Shown here: positions 21,407-31,155 of the stretch, one piece after another
Layout of the letters: each line of letters starts with the position of its first letter
Numbering within the stretch: the stretch's first letter is position 1
Position numbers and translations under genes: made by a program
Origin: Pseudomonas sp. ATCC 13867
GTDB taxonomy: Bacteria > Pseudomonadota > Gammaproteobacteria > Pseudomonadales > Pseudomonadaceae
Length of the DNA stretch: 64,000 nucleotides
Reading direction: 5' to 3'
Assembly: GCF_000349845.1 (NCBI RefSeq)
Contig: NC_020829.1
Location: forward strand, 3,107,001-3,171,000
The notes under the pieces: model-generated
Databases searched by the model: none
Told to the model about the DNA's origin: nothing
Seen by the model: only the letters and a program-made list of their open reading frames with translations

Positions 21407-22597
21407 TCAGCCCGGCTGCCCATCCAGCCGCGGACGCCAGAACATCGGCCCGTAGTGCCAGGCGAACAGCAGGAAAGCCACCACCCAACAGGCAGCGGCC
21501 AGGCTCAGGCCCTGCAGCGGCAGCCACACCACCAGCAGCACCCGGAAAAGCACCCCCAGGTTCAGTAGCGCGAACGCCAAGGCCATGACCTTCGGCGGCT
21601 GCAGCGGGCGCCCCGTATGGCCAAGGCTGACGCGGGCGATCATCGCCAGGATCAGGCCACCCACACCGCCAACCGTCAGCGCATGGATCGGCAGGCTGAC
21701 GGCGAGCGGCGCACCGAAGTTCCATGCGGCCATGCCCGCCGGGGCCAGCATCATCCAGAGATAGGCCAGGTGCAGCGACCACAGCAGCGGTACGCTCCAG
21801 ATCCCCTTGTCCCGCCAGCGCCACAGGCGAATCAGGTGCCCCAGGGCGAGCACCGCGAACAGCGCGCCCACCAGCGGCTGCGGCGTCAGGCCGAATCCGG
21901 TCGCCGTCAGCACGGCCACCAGCATCGTGCCGGCCAGCAGCACGTTGTCCAGCCAGGGCCAGGCCGGCACCTGCGCGGTGCGCCCCAGGCCACGCTGGGT
22001 GAAGAAAGGAATGACCCGTCCGCCGATCAGCCCCATCAGGGCCGCCACCAGCCAGAGCGCGGCCAGCACACCGCCACGCTGCCAGTTTTCGTTACCGCTC
22101 CAGAGGCCCAGCATTACCTGTGCATCGGCCAGGGTGAGCAGTGTCAGCACCGCGATCACCGGGTAGTTGCGCACCTGTTTCACCTGCCACAGGCTGCGTC
22201 CGACGAAGAACGCCAGCGCCGGCAGGAACGCCAGTTCCAGCGGCGTGACCAGCCACAGCGGCGCACCGCCGAGCCAGCCGAGCCGGGCCGCCAGCCAGAT
22301 CGCGGAAAGGATCATCAGCGGGCGCCCGCTGACGCCGGGTCGGCCGGTCCAGGTCTGGACGGCCGTCAACAAAAAGCCAGCGACGATGGCGCTGGCGAAT
22401 CCAAACAGCATTTCGTGACGGTGCCAGGCCAACCAGCCACCCAGTGGCTCCCAGGCCGGCAACACCCCCAGCAGCACCGCCGCCCAGGCGGCAATACCGA
22501 TCAACGCAAACAACGCGCCGCCGAGGAAGAATGGGCGGAAGCCCAGGCGCCACAGCGGCGGAATGCTCAACAACGCTTTTCGATCAACCAGCAACAC
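21407..22597 (-). CDS. nnrS: NnrS family protein
   Basis: This haem- and copper-containing membrane protein of the NnrS family (PF05940), with about 396 residues and 12 helices, protects cells during nitric-oxide stress in other bacteria. Characteristic parts are the N-terminal PPLWRLGFRPFFLGG motif, HRHEMLFGFASAIVAGFLLTAVQTWTGRPG, RVIPFFTQRGLG, and the histidine pair context PIHALTVGGVGGLILAMIARVSLGHTGR. The start taken is GTG at 22597, six bases after GGGAGG, which overlaps the end of ppyR by 14 bp. It is transcribed in the same direction as fhp, so it likely belongs to the same NO-responsive set. Confidence 0.9.
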   Translation of the reverse strand: MLLVDRKALLSIPPLWRLGFRPFFLGGALFALIGIAAWAAVLLGVLPAWEPLGGWLAWHRHEMLFGFASAIVAGFLLTAVQTWTGRPGVSGRPLMILSAIWLAARLGWLGGAPLWLVTPLELAFLPALAFFVGRSLWQVKQVRNYPVIAVLTLLTLADAQVMLGLWSGNENWQRGGVLAALWLVAALMGLIGGRVIPFFTQRGLGRTAQVPAWPWLDNVLLAGTMLVAVLTATGFGLTPQPLVGALFAVLALGHLIRLWRWRDKGIWSVPLLWSLHLAYLWMMLAPAGMAAWNFGAPLAVSLPIHALTVGGVGGLILAMIARVSLGHTGRPLQPPKVMALAFALLNLGVLFRVLLVVWLPLQGLSLAAACWVVAFLLFAWHYGPMFWRPRLDGQPG

Positions 22598-22841
22598 AGC
22601 ATGCCTCCCATCCTTCCTTGCGCATCTGATGCTGGGCGATGAGACGCAGCACATAACCCAGCTTCAGTAGTGTAGGACCGAGGATGGTAAATGCGTGAGC
22701 CATCACGATCGCCAGCAGCGACAGCCGGGTATCGACGAAATAGGCTCCGATGATCCCCACCAGCAACAGCGCAAGCCCGCTGCCGAGCAGCGTCGACGAC
22801 ATTACCAGGTTCCGTCTGGGGCAAGCGAAAAGACCGTCCAT
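22584..22841 (-). CDS. ppyR: Transmembrane regulator PpyR
   Basis: This small membrane protein has 85 residues and two predicted helices (SSTLLGSGLALLLVGIIGAYF and LSLLAIVMAHAFTILGPTLL). It sits between nnrS and fhp exactly as PA2663 does in P. aeruginosa. That gene was named PpyR because it affects psl and pyoverdine expression, and how it acts is unclear. The ATG at 22841 has GAGGAGG six bases upstream; a GTG directly before it is also possible. The gene overlaps nnrS, so the two are probably co-translated. Confidence 0.75.
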   Translation of the reverse strand: MDGLFACPRRNLVMSSTLLGSGLALLLVGIIGAYFVDTRLSLLAIVMAHAFTILGPTLLKLGYVLRLIAQHQMRKEGWEACCVAG

Positions 22842-22892
22842 CACACACCTCCTCGGTTGAATCGGCCCGCGGGCGGGCCGGGTGTTTCAGCT

Positions 22893-24074
22893 TCAGGCCT
22901 CCAGCGCGCTGGCCGGGCCGAAGAACTCGTAGTGGGCCTGCCGCTCGGGCACGCCGAGCTCGCGCAGATGACGCTTCACCTGGGCCATGAAGGGCTTGGG
23001 TCCGAGGAAGTAGGCATCCAGGTCACGGTCGACCGGCAGCCATTCGGCCAGCAGATCGCGGCTGAGGAAACCTTCTGCGTGCACCTCATCCTGCTCGCGC
23101 GGCTCGCTGTAGCAGAAGTAATGCACCAGGTGCGGATGAGCCTCGGACTGCGCCTCGACCCAGTCGCGGAAGGCATGCACGCCGCCGTGACGCGCGCAGT
23201 GGATGAAATGCACCTCGCGGCCGCTGCCCAGCGCCTGCTTGAGCATCGCCAGCGCCGGGGTGATGCCCACGCCGGCAGTGATCAGCGCCAGGGGCTTCTC
23301 GCCGTCGCGCAGGACGAAGTCGCCCGCTGGCGGGAACAGGTCGATCTCGTCGCCCACCTGCACCTGATCATGCAGATGGTTGGACACCTTGCCCTCCTGC
23401 TCGCGCTTCACGCTGATGCGGTACTCGCGGCCATTGGGTACATCGGAGAGCGAGTAGGTACGGCGTACTTCTTCGCCATCCAGCTCCAGGCGCAGACCGA
23501 TGTACTGACCCGGCTGGAAGTCCAGCAGTGCGCCACCGTCCACCGGCTGGAAGTAGAAGGAGGTGATTTCCTCGCTCTCCACGTCCTTGCGGACGACGCG
23601 GAAACGCCGCGCACCGCGCCAGCCGCCGAGCTGCTCGGCATTCTGCTGGTACACCGATTCCTCGGCGCCGATCAGGATTTCAGCCAGTTGGCCGTAGGCA
23701 GCGGCCCAGGCATCGATCACCGCCTGGGTGGCGATTTCCTCGCCGAGCACCTCGCGGATGGCCCGCAGCAGGCAGGTGCCGACGATCGGATAATGCTCCG
23801 GCAGGATCTGCAGCGCGACGTGCTTGTTGACGATCTTCGCCACCAGCGGGCCGAGCTGTTCCAACTCGTCGATGTGGCGGGCGTACATCAGGACACCGTT
23901 GGCCAGGGCGCGGGGCTGGTCGCCGGACGCCTGGTGCGCCTGGTTGAACAGCGGACGCACTTCCGGGTATTCGCTCAGCATCATCTTGTAGAAGTGCTGG
24001 GTCAGCGCCTCACCGCCGGTCTCCAGCAGCGGGACAGTGGCTTTGACCAGGGTACGGTGTTCATTGGACAGCAT
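22893..24074 (-). CDS. fhp: Flavohaemoprotein (nitric oxide dioxygenase)
   Basis: This cytoplasmic enzyme oxidises NO to nitrate with O2 and NAD(P)H. It has 393 residues: an N-terminal globin domain (about 1-140), an FAD domain with RRTYSLSDVPNG, and an NAD-binding domain with GVGITPALAML and the C-terminal FFGPA. The start at 24074 has GAGGAG six bases upstream. The divergent regulator gene fhpR, three NorR-type operators and a candidate sigma-54 promoter lie upstream, consistent with NO-induced, RpoN-dependent expression as known for P. aeruginosa fhp. Confidence 0.96.
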   Translation of the reverse strand: MLSNEHRTLVKATVPLLETGGEALTQHFYKMMLSEYPEVRPLFNQAHQASGDQPRALANGVLMYARHIDELEQLGPLVAKIVNKHVALQILPEHYPIVGTCLLRAIREVLGEEIATQAVIDAWAAAYGQLAEILIGAEESVYQQNAEQLGGWRGARRFRVVRKDVESEEITSFYFQPVDGGALLDFQPGQYIGLRLELDGEEVRRTYSLSDVPNGREYRISVKREQEGKVSNHLHDQVQVGDEIDLFPPAGDFVLRDGEKPLALITAGVGITPALAMLKQALGSGREVHFIHCARHGGVHAFRDWVEAQSEAHPHLVHYFCYSEPREQDEVHAEGFLSRDLLAEWLPVDRDLDAYFLGPKPFMAQVKRHLRELGVPERQAHYEFFGPASALEA

Positions 24075-24135
24075 CGGGATCTCCTCGGATTGGCCAGGCA
24101 GAGAGGGGTCTGCCTGTGCTTTCTGCCAGAAGTAC

Positions 24136-24153
24136 TTCAGGAAGCGTGCCAAC
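24136..24153 (-). promoter_or_regulatory. Candidate sigma-54 promoter of fhp
   Basis: Read on the minus strand it is TTGGCAC-GCTTC-CTGAA. The -24 element TGGCAC is perfect, but the -12 element (CTGAA against TTGCA) is weak and has GA rather than GC. It lies about 62 nt upstream of the fhp ATG and 41-113 bp from the operators, a sensible geometry. Confidence 0.55.
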
Positions 24154-24193
24154 CCTACAGCCCACTATTTTCGGGACCTTTGCAGTTTATTGA

Positions 24194-24204
24194 GTCATAA
24201 TGAC
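24194..24204. promoter_or_regulatory. FhpR/NorR-type operator 1
   Basis: GTCATAATGAC is an inverted repeat fitting the GT-N7-AC core bound by NorR-family regulators. Confidence 0.7.
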
Positions 24205-24218
24205 CAGAGTATCAATGA

Positions 24219-24229
24219 GTCAAAAAGAC
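24219..24229. promoter_or_regulatory. FhpR/NorR-type operator 2
   Basis: GTCAAAAAGAC is the second GT-N7-AC site, 25 bp after the first, with flanking A/T giving an AGTC..GACT symmetry. Confidence 0.7.
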
Positions 24230-24238
24230 TCTCAAGAG

Positions 24239-24244
24239 GTCAAA

Positions 24245-24249
<5 letters not shown>
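24239..24249. promoter_or_regulatory. FhpR/NorR-type operator 3, over the fhpR start codon
   Basis: GTCAAAATGAC is the third site, 20 bp after the second. It contains the fhpR ATG (24245-24247), so binding here could also limit fhpR expression. Confidence 0.68.
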
Positions 24250-25801
<1,552 letters not shown>

Positions 25802-26094
25802 CCGTACGCGAGGATTGCGCGCTCATCCGCTGCTCGCCTCTACATACGGGGCTCTGCAGATAGGCGCCTCCGGTTATCGGCCCTGGCCACCGCAGGGTCT
25901 ATCGTCGGCCGTGTGAAAACGCACTCTCGAAACAGGTTAGACTTGGCCCCAATTCCGTTGCCTGGCGGCAGTCAGAAATCGCCGACTGGATGGAAAGCCT
26001 CCAGCCCAGCAACGACCGATCAGTACATCAATCACTACATCCGCATCACGGGCCTTTCCGAAACGCCCGCCTCATCTGAGTTACAGGAAATCCC
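25802..26094. other. Gap between fhpR and queD
   Basis: This 293-bp stretch has no supported gene. No terminator with a T-run follows fhpR, and I could not recognise a preQ1 riboswitch before queD. Short open frames in it have no ribosome site or family resemblance. Confidence 0.6.
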
Positions 26095-26451
26095 GTGGAA
26101 TTGTTCAAAGAGTTCACCTTCGAAGCCGCCCACCGCCTGCCCCACGTCCCGGCCGGGCACCAGTGCGGCCGCCTGCATGGCCACTCCTTCCGGGCCGCCA
26201 TCTACATCGAGGGCGAAGTCGACCCGTACACCGGCTGGATTCGCGACTTCGCCGAGATCAAGCAGATCTTCAAGCCGATCTACGACCAGCTCGACCACAA
26301 CTACCTGAACGAGATTCCGGGGCTGGAAAACCCCACCAGCGAAAACCTCTGCCGGTGGATCTGGCAACAGCTCAAACCGCTGCTGCCGGAGCTGTCCAGG
26401 GTGCGGGTGCACGAGACCTGCACCAGCGGGTGCGAGTATCGCGGGGACTGA
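26095..26451 (+). CDS. queD: 6-carboxytetrahydropterin synthase QueD
   Basis: This enzyme of queuosine (7-deazaguanine) biosynthesis converts dihydroneopterin triphosphate to 6-carboxy-tetrahydropterin. The 118 residues match the family. Zinc ligands are His13, His28 and His30, the catalytic Cys24 is in [10 protein letters not shown], and the [12 protein letters not shown] and [10 protein letters not shown] motifs are typical of QueD. The start is GTG at 26095 with a modest AGGA four to seven bases upstream. It is a single-gene unit. Confidence 0.94.
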   Translation: MELFKEFTFEAAHRLPHVPAGHQCGRLHGHSFRAAIYIEGEVDPYTGWIRDFAEIKQIFKPIYDQLDHNYLNEIPGLENPTSENLCRWIWQQLKPLLPELSRVRVHETCTSGCEYRGD

Positions 26452-26456
26452 ACTGC

Positions 26457-26479
26457 GTCCACGCTCACTGAGCGTGGAC
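26457..26479 (+). terminator. Perfect palindrome after queD
   Basis: An 11-bp stem (GTCCACGCTCA / TGAGCGTGGAC) with a single central base lies five bases after the queD stop. There is no T-run, so it may stabilise the 3' end more than terminate. Confidence 0.45.
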
Positions 26480-26510
26480 AACAGTTGCCGGCTGGCGCGG
26501 CGCCGACCTT

Positions 26511-26590
26511 GTAGGAGCGAGCTTGCTCGCGAAAGCACGCCACCAACAGGGTCAGGTGTGAAACGGGTTCGCGAGCAAGCTCGCTCCTAC
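26511..26590. repeat. REP pair
   Basis: GTAGGAGCGAGCTTGCTCGC and its inverted counterpart enclose about 40 bp. This is the canonical REP doublet of the genus. Confidence 0.9.
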
Positions 26591-26639
26591 GAGAAGCAAG
26601 CGCGTTCCGTGCAAGACGCAATCGCTCCGGCCAGAAAAC

Positions 26640-26665
26640 CAAAGGCCCCTTTCGGGGCCTTTGTC
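26640..26665. terminator. Bidirectional intrinsic terminator
   Basis: AAAGGCCCC-TTTC-GGGGCCTTTG lies between queD and the convergent DUF1329 gene. The stem is strong with short T/A tails on both sides, so it can serve both transcripts. Confidence 0.75.
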
Positions 26666-26675
26666 GTTTCCGGGC

Positions 26676-28046
26676 TTAGCGCGAAGCCTTGCGGCGCAGG
26701 GCCGAGGGGCTGAAGTTGGAGTCGTCCGGCGGCGCCTGGCTGAAGTCGGCGGTGCCGGACTCCTCGTTATCCAGCCACTGGATGCTGTAGCGGTGCGCCT
26801 GGAGGTCGTGGAAGGTGTCCAGCGCCGTCCACACCATCGGCTGCTCGTAGAAGCTCTTCAGGTAGGCCTGGGACACGCGCCACAGCTCGCCACGGCCGTC
26901 GTACTGGTCCACCACGGCGGCGCCCCAGCTGTCCTCGTCGAGGTACAGGGTGCGACGCGAGTAGATGTGCCGCGCGCCGGGCTTGAGCTTGCCGTCCACC
27001 ACCCAGACGCGATGCAGCTCGTAGCGGGTGTACTTGGGATTGATGTGGCCGGGGGTGAGCAGGTCCTTGTACTTAACCTCGGGGCTGGTGACCTGGTAGT
27101 TGTTGTAGGGGATGTAGATTTCCTTCTTACCCACCAGGGTCCAGTCGTAGCGGTCCGGCGCGCCGTTGTACATGTCGGTGTCGTCGGCGGTGCGCAGGCC
27201 ATCGGAGTCCTCGATGGGGGTGTCGTAGGCCAGGGTCGGCGCGCGCCGTACGCGGCGCTGGCCGGGGTTGTAGCCCCAGGCCTGGCGCGGTTCCTTGACC
27301 TGGTCGAGGGTCTCCTGCACCAGTGCGCCGTTGCCGGCCAGGCGGGCCGGTGCGGTGGTGAAGGTCATGTAGTAGAACAGCGTGTTGCCGAGCTTGTCGT
27401 AGCTGCCCTTGGGGTCGTAGAAGCGGAACAGTGCCTCGTCCTGCGAGGTCACCAGCGCGTACGCGCCGTTGCGCTGCACACCGGCCTGGGACGAACGCCG
27501 CACGATGTAGGTGCCACGGTAGCGGGCGATGTGGTTCCACACCGCCTCCACGCCGCTCTGCGGGATCGGGAACGGCACGCCGCCGTAGGCATCGGAGAAG
27601 CCGTTGCCGCCTTCCACCAGCTTGGCGCTGGTGGCGTTCTTGTAAATGTTGTCGTAGATCCATTGCGGCGCCGAGCCGGTGCGGTGGGTCTCGTAGACCG
27701 GCATCTGGTAGCTGTCCGGGTAGGCGTTGAACAACGCGATCTGCCCCGGTGTCAGGTTGGCCTTGTACTGGTCCAGGTTGGCCTTGGTGATGACGAACTG
27801 TGGCTTCTCGCCGGCGAAGGGATCGACGTAGTGCGCGCCCGGCCCCTTGTAGCCGGCCGGCGCCGAGGTCAGGCCGCCCGTCCAGGCCGGGATGGTGCCG
27901 GCGGCGTTGCCGGCCTTCTCCGCCCCCATCGGGGTGAGACTGCTCTTGAGCTGGGCCGCCTGGTCAGCCGAAACCGCTGCACGGGCATCGGTGACAGCCA
28001 GTGCCGTCAGGGTCGCAAGGACGATCAGGGAACTCTTCTTGTACAT
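26676..28046 (-). CDS. DUF1329 domain-containing protein (exported)
   Basis: This exported protein has 456 residues. A signal peptide (MYKKSSLIVLATLTALAVTDARAA) is followed by a single DUF1329 domain, with family-like stretches such as TPMGAEKAGNAAGTIPAWTGGL, GLRTADDTDMYNGAPDRYDW and RRTLYLDEDSWGA. DUF1329 belongs to the LolA/LolB-like fold group, and its members are nearly always encoded with a DUF1302 outer-membrane-type protein, as here (13 bp apart). The pair is often found near hydrophobic-compound catabolism genes. A role in envelope transport of a lipid-like substrate is a family-level guess. No substrate clue is present. Confidence 0.88.
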   Translation of the reverse strand: MYKKSSLIVLATLTALAVTDARAAVSADQAAQLKSSLTPMGAEKAGNAAGTIPAWTGGLTSAPAGYKGPGAHYVDPFAGEKPQFVITKANLDQYKANLTPGQIALFNAYPDSYQMPVYETHRTGSAPQWIYDNIYKNATSAKLVEGGNGFSDAYGGVPFPIPQSGVEAVWNHIARYRGTYIVRRSSQAGVQRNGAYALVTSQDEALFRFYDPKGSYDKLGNTLFYYMTFTTAPARLAGNGALVQETLDQVKEPRQAWGYNPGQRRVRRAPTLAYDTPIEDSDGLRTADDTDMYNGAPDRYDWTLVGKKEIYIPYNNYQVTSPEVKYKDLLTPGHINPKYTRYELHRVWVVDGKLKPGARHIYSRRTLYLDEDSWGAAVVDQYDGRGELWRVSQAYLKSFYEQPMVWTALDTFHDLQAHRYSIQWLDNEESGTADFSQAPPDDSNFSPSALRRKASR

Positions 28047-28059
28047 GGTTCTCTCCGGA

Positions 28060-30021
28060 TCAGAACGAGTATTTCGCGGTCACCGAGACGTTGTCCCGGT
28101 CACGCATGGAGTTGCTGGAACCGGCGCCGTAATAGCTGGTGTACTGGGTGCCGACCTCGAAGGTGTTCAGGTAGCTGGCGTCGATGCCGAGGGTATAGGC
28201 CTTGCGTCCTTCGATGAAGTTGCCGGTGCGGTCGGAGTTGCCGCTGAAGTCCTCCTGGTAGACGACGTAGGGCGACAGCTTCACCCCAGCGTAGACATCG
28301 TTCCAGCTGCCGGTAAGCAGCAGCGTGTAGCCGTAGCTGTCGCGGTCGATCTGCACGTCGTCATCGTTGCCGCCGACATAGGCCTTGTCCTGGGCGCCGA
28401 CGAATCTGCGCTCGCTACCGTCCCAGGCGGTGTATTTCAGGCTGCTGCCACGGATGTGCTCGGAGGCCAGTTCGGCCACGCCGGTCATGGAGTCGAAGGA
28501 CAGATGCGGGCCGAAGTTGTAGATGGTCGACAACGAGATGTTGTAGGTCTCGGCGCGTTCGTAGTTCTCGAACAGCTCGCCCCGACACAGTTGCTTGCCG
28601 GCCACCGGGGCGCAGGCCTGGCCGGCAGGCACGTTGGCGTCGAACAGGTTGGTCTGGCCGAGCACACCCTGGGTCAGCAGGTCGCCGAGGATGTCGTCGG
28701 TGGCGGAAATGCTGATCGGCATGTTCGGCCGGTAGGCGATCTCGCCGGACACCGAGGCATCGCCCAGGGTGGTGTTGAAGCTGAAGCCGTACATGCGGAT
28801 GTCTTCGACATAGTCGCGACGCGCCTCGGCGTTGCTGGCCATGTCCAGCGTAGACAGCCCCGGCACGGCTTCGCCCAGGCCCAGCGGCCCGAGCAACGCG
28901 TTCAGCCCATCCACGTCGACGCCCTGGTAGTTGCGCAGGTCGACAGCGATCTGCGGCTCCTTGGCGTGGTAGTTGACGAAGTAGAAGCCGAACTCGGTGG
29001 AATTCAGTTCCTCGGCGATGTAGCGGAAGGCGACGCCGAACTGGCCATCGTCACGGGCATCGATGTCCTTGCCGACGTTGGCAACCTTGAAGGTGCCGGT
29101 GTTGGGGTTCAGGTAGGCGTTTGGCCCGTGCGGCCCGTTGCCCAGCAGCCCGAGGGAGGCCACGGTCGGGTAGCCCGCCAGCAGCTCCTTGATCAGCGGG
29201 TTGTCCTCGGTGGTGTAGGCGGTGTTGCCGCCGTCGCTGAACAGGTCGGTGTCGGAGAAATAGGTCCCCACCGAGTCCAGCCGGGTTTCCTTCCACTTCC
29301 ACTGGTAGAAGGTCTCCATCGACAGGTCGTCGGTCAGGCCGAGGTTGAAGCTCAACGCCTCCACCGGCACCAGCACTTCCTTGAGCTCCGAGCCCGGCAG
29401 GTGGAAGCGCGCGGCGTCCACCGGGTTGATGGTGTTGATGCCGCCCCGGTAGAACACGCCCTCGCCCCAGTTCAGCACTTGGCGGCCGACGCGGCCGGTG
29501 AGCGGGTGTTCGGCGATGTCCCAACTGCCGGAGAGGTAGGCATCCAGCAATTCGGCCTTGCGGCCGGCGATATGGCGGGTGTCATCGGTGAAGTGATCGT
29601 CCTGCGGGAACGACTGGCTGGGACGCTCCACGCCGTTGGTGGTGTCGTAGTAGTCGTTGCGCTTGTCCATGATCTGCGTGTCGTAATAGGCAGTGCCACG
29701 CATGAACAGGCCGTAGTTCTGGTATTTGGCCGACAGGTCCGAGGTGAGCTTGAACACCTGGGAAACCAGCCCGGTGTCGAAGTTGCGGTTGCCGTCGTCG
29801 GCGTTGATGTCGGTGATGTTGTCCTTGTCGCGCCCCTGCACGCGCCACATCGCGCCGTAGGACAAGGTACTGTCCAGGGAACCGGTGATCTCGTTGTCCG
29901 CCAGCTTGAACTCCAGCGCCTGCGCCGAGCCCGCGACCAGCAGCGGCAAGAGTCCCATCACCGCGCCCGCGCGCCGGGGCGCCCAGAATATGGACGAACG
30001 TCCCCCATTCTGACTGTTCAT
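28060..30021 (-). CDS. DUF1302 domain-containing protein (outer-membrane-type)
   Basis: This exported protein has about 653 residues. It has a signal sequence (RAGAVMGLLPLLVAGSAQA) and a mature part rich in alternating aromatic/polar beta-strand patterns, ending in SVTAKYSF with the terminal Phe typical of outer-membrane beta-barrels. It belongs to the DUF1302 family and is paired with DUF1329 downstream. The start is uncertain: ATG at 30021 or at 30030, both downstream of AAGGAGG. The long distance from other genes upstream suggests its own promoter. It may be a channel for hydrophobic molecules, by analogy only. Confidence 0.86.
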   Translation of the reverse strand: MNSQNGGRSSIFWAPRRAGAVMGLLPLLVAGSAQALEFKLADNEITGSLDSTLSYGAMWRVQGRDKDNITDINADDGNRNFDTGLVSQVFKLTSDLSAKYQNYGLFMRGTAYYDTQIMDKRNDYYDTTNGVERPSQSFPQDDHFTDDTRHIAGRKAELLDAYLSGSWDIAEHPLTGRVGRQVLNWGEGVFYRGGINTINPVDAARFHLPGSELKEVLVPVEALSFNLGLTDDLSMETFYQWKWKETRLDSVGTYFSDTDLFSDGGNTAYTTEDNPLIKELLAGYPTVASLGLLGNGPHGPNAYLNPNTGTFKVANVGKDIDARDDGQFGVAFRYIAEELNSTEFGFYFVNYHAKEPQIAVDLRNYQGVDVDGLNALLGPLGLGEAVPGLSTLDMASNAEARRDYVEDIRMYGFSFNTTLGDASVSGEIAYRPNMPISISATDDILGDLLTQGVLGQTNLFDANVPAGQACAPVAGKQLCRGELFENYERAETYNISLSTIYNFGPHLSFDSMTGVAELASEHIRGSSLKYTAWDGSERRFVGAQDKAYVGGNDDDVQIDRDSYGYTLLLTGSWNDVYAGVKLSPYVVYQEDFSGNSDRTGNFIEGRKAYTLGIDASYLNTFEVGTQYTSYYGAGSSNSMRDRDNVSVTAKYSF

Positions 30022-30355
30022 AGACAGCATTACCTCCTTGACGGCCAAGATTTATTGCCCGGTCGTTGCAACCGGTGCTGTTTTTATTCGTCTCTCGGCT
30101 GCTGATCGCCCGGCTCCTGCCGGACCATCACGCAGTAACTCGCCTGCTGGAGCGCTTGCGGGCGCTCGGAGTACCCCTGTCGATTCTGGCTGCACGCCCA
30201 GAGTTGGCACTATCGTGCAGGCAAAGTAACAAACTGTTTCCCGCCTGCCAATCCGAAGGATGAAATCCGAGCTTTTTCGCGAGCAAGGAAAAACCCGGCC
30301 TATGGCCGTAATGCTGTTCACTTAGGCATTTAGTGGACCATCGCGAGCTCCGATA

Positions 30356-30388
30356 AACCGATACCAGGTGCTCTGGTATCGGTTTTTT
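30356..30388 (+). terminator. Terminator-like hairpin inside the insertion
   Basis: AACCGATACCAG and CTGGTATCGGTT form a 12-bp stem around a short loop, followed by a T-run (GGTTTTTTG). It reads as an intrinsic terminator for rightward transcripts. Confidence 0.7.
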
Positions 30389-30468
30389 GTTCCTTTTTCA
30401 GAGCCACAGAGGGAACAACCCATTCAAAATCCCCGCTTGAAGCGACCTGCGGAGCAAAGAAACGCCGC

Positions 30469-30498
30469 GATCCTGGCGAAGGAGTCGCGGCGTTTTTC
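30469..30498. terminator. Second terminator-like hairpin inside the insertion
   Basis: AACGCCGCGA and TCGCGGCGTT form a stem with a 14-nt loop. TTTTTCTT follows on the plus strand and TTTCTTTG on the minus, so it may act both ways and replace the disrupted terminator of the DUF3859 gene. Confidence 0.6.
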
Positions 30499-30544
30499 TT
30501 AAGTGAACAGCATCAGGCCTATGGCCGGTTTTTTTCCTCGTGAC

Positions 30545-31018
30545 TCACTCGACGGTGAAGGTCTTCTCCGCCAGCAGGCGATCGCCCTGGAACACCATGA
30601 AGCGCCACTGCCCCTGCACCACCTCGTGGTTCTCGGTGAACTGGTAGGCCATCACGTCGGTCGGCGCACCGACCACCAGCTTCTGCACCACCTCGAACTT
30701 GTCGTGGCGCTGGCCGTCCGGGGTCACCACGCCGGGAGTGAAATACAGCAGGGTCAGGGGCGCATCGCCCTCCTGCTTGCCGCTGAGCTGGTAACGCAGG
30801 CCGAACTTGGTGCCCAGCTTGGCCGGGACCCGCGTCGTGGATTCGAGCTGCTCCTGGCTGCGGGTCAGCACGCGTTCGCCCGGCTGGTAATCCTTGTAGT
30901 TGGTGACGAAGACGCCGTACTCGACCGGGCCGTTGACGCGCACTTCGGCAAAGACCGAGGACGCGAAGGCGGAAGCCAGGGTGAGGGCCAGGGCCGCTGG
31001 CAGGCGGGAAATGGACAT
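30545..31018 (-). CDS. DUF3859 domain-containing protein (exported)
   Basis: This small secreted protein has 157 residues: a signal peptide (MSISRLPAALALTLASAFASSVFA) followed by a compact beta-rich DUF3859 domain. The family is uncharacterised. The mature part runs EVRVNGPVEYGVF to a C-terminal FMVFQGDRLLAEKTFTVE, suggesting an immunoglobulin-like sandwich. It is divergent from the pirin gene with about 135 bp between them. Its natural terminator just downstream has been split by the insertion at 30297-30526. Confidence 0.78.
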   Translation of the reverse strand: MSISRLPAALALTLASAFASSVFAEVRVNGPVEYGVFVTNYKDYQPGERVLTRSQEQLESTTRVPAKLGTKFGLRYQLSGKQEGDAPLTLLYFTPGVVTPDGQRHDKFEVVQKLVVGAPTDVMAYQFTENHEVVQGQWRFMVFQGDRLLAEKTFTVE

Positions 31019-31155
31019 GTTGCGCTCCTTGTTGGGGACCGCGCGAGGCTATGACATCGGCGTGACAGGCTGATGACAGCTCGATACCGACGCGAACCGG
31101 GCCGGGGTGGCGGCGAGCGTCTATCATGCCCAGATCAGATCCGTTGGAAACCGCC

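Larger units (their letters stand above)
30297..30526. mobile_element. MITE-like non-autonomous element with 11-bp target duplication
   Basis: An 11-bp direct repeat GGCCTATGGCC occurs at 30297-30307 and 30516-30526. Between the copies are about 208 bp with terminal inverted repeats ATGCTGTTCACTTA (left 30311-30324; right end reads the same on the minus strand, 30500-30513). It contains no coding sequence. Removing the insert and one repeat restores a perfect A-run/CCGGCC-TAT-GGCCGG/T-run terminator. The size, ends and 10-12-bp duplication fit an IS4-group MITE, but the parent transposase was not seen. Confidence 0.7.
30022..30544. other. Intergenic region with a MITE-like insertion
   Basis: This 523-bp gap has no supported gene. 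The part next to the DUF1302 gene should hold its promoter, but I saw no strong consensus. The part from 30288 to 30537 is a split terminator carrying an insertion (described separately). Confidence 0.75.

Noticed and set aside
25802..26094. Possible preQ1 riboswitch before queD
   Set aside because: No H-type pseudoknot or conserved preQ1 core could be identified; queD alone does not imply one.
30066..30263. Short open frame upstream of the DUF1302 gene
   Set aside because: It has a TTG start without a ribosome site, contains no recognisable motif and overlaps the expected promoter region.
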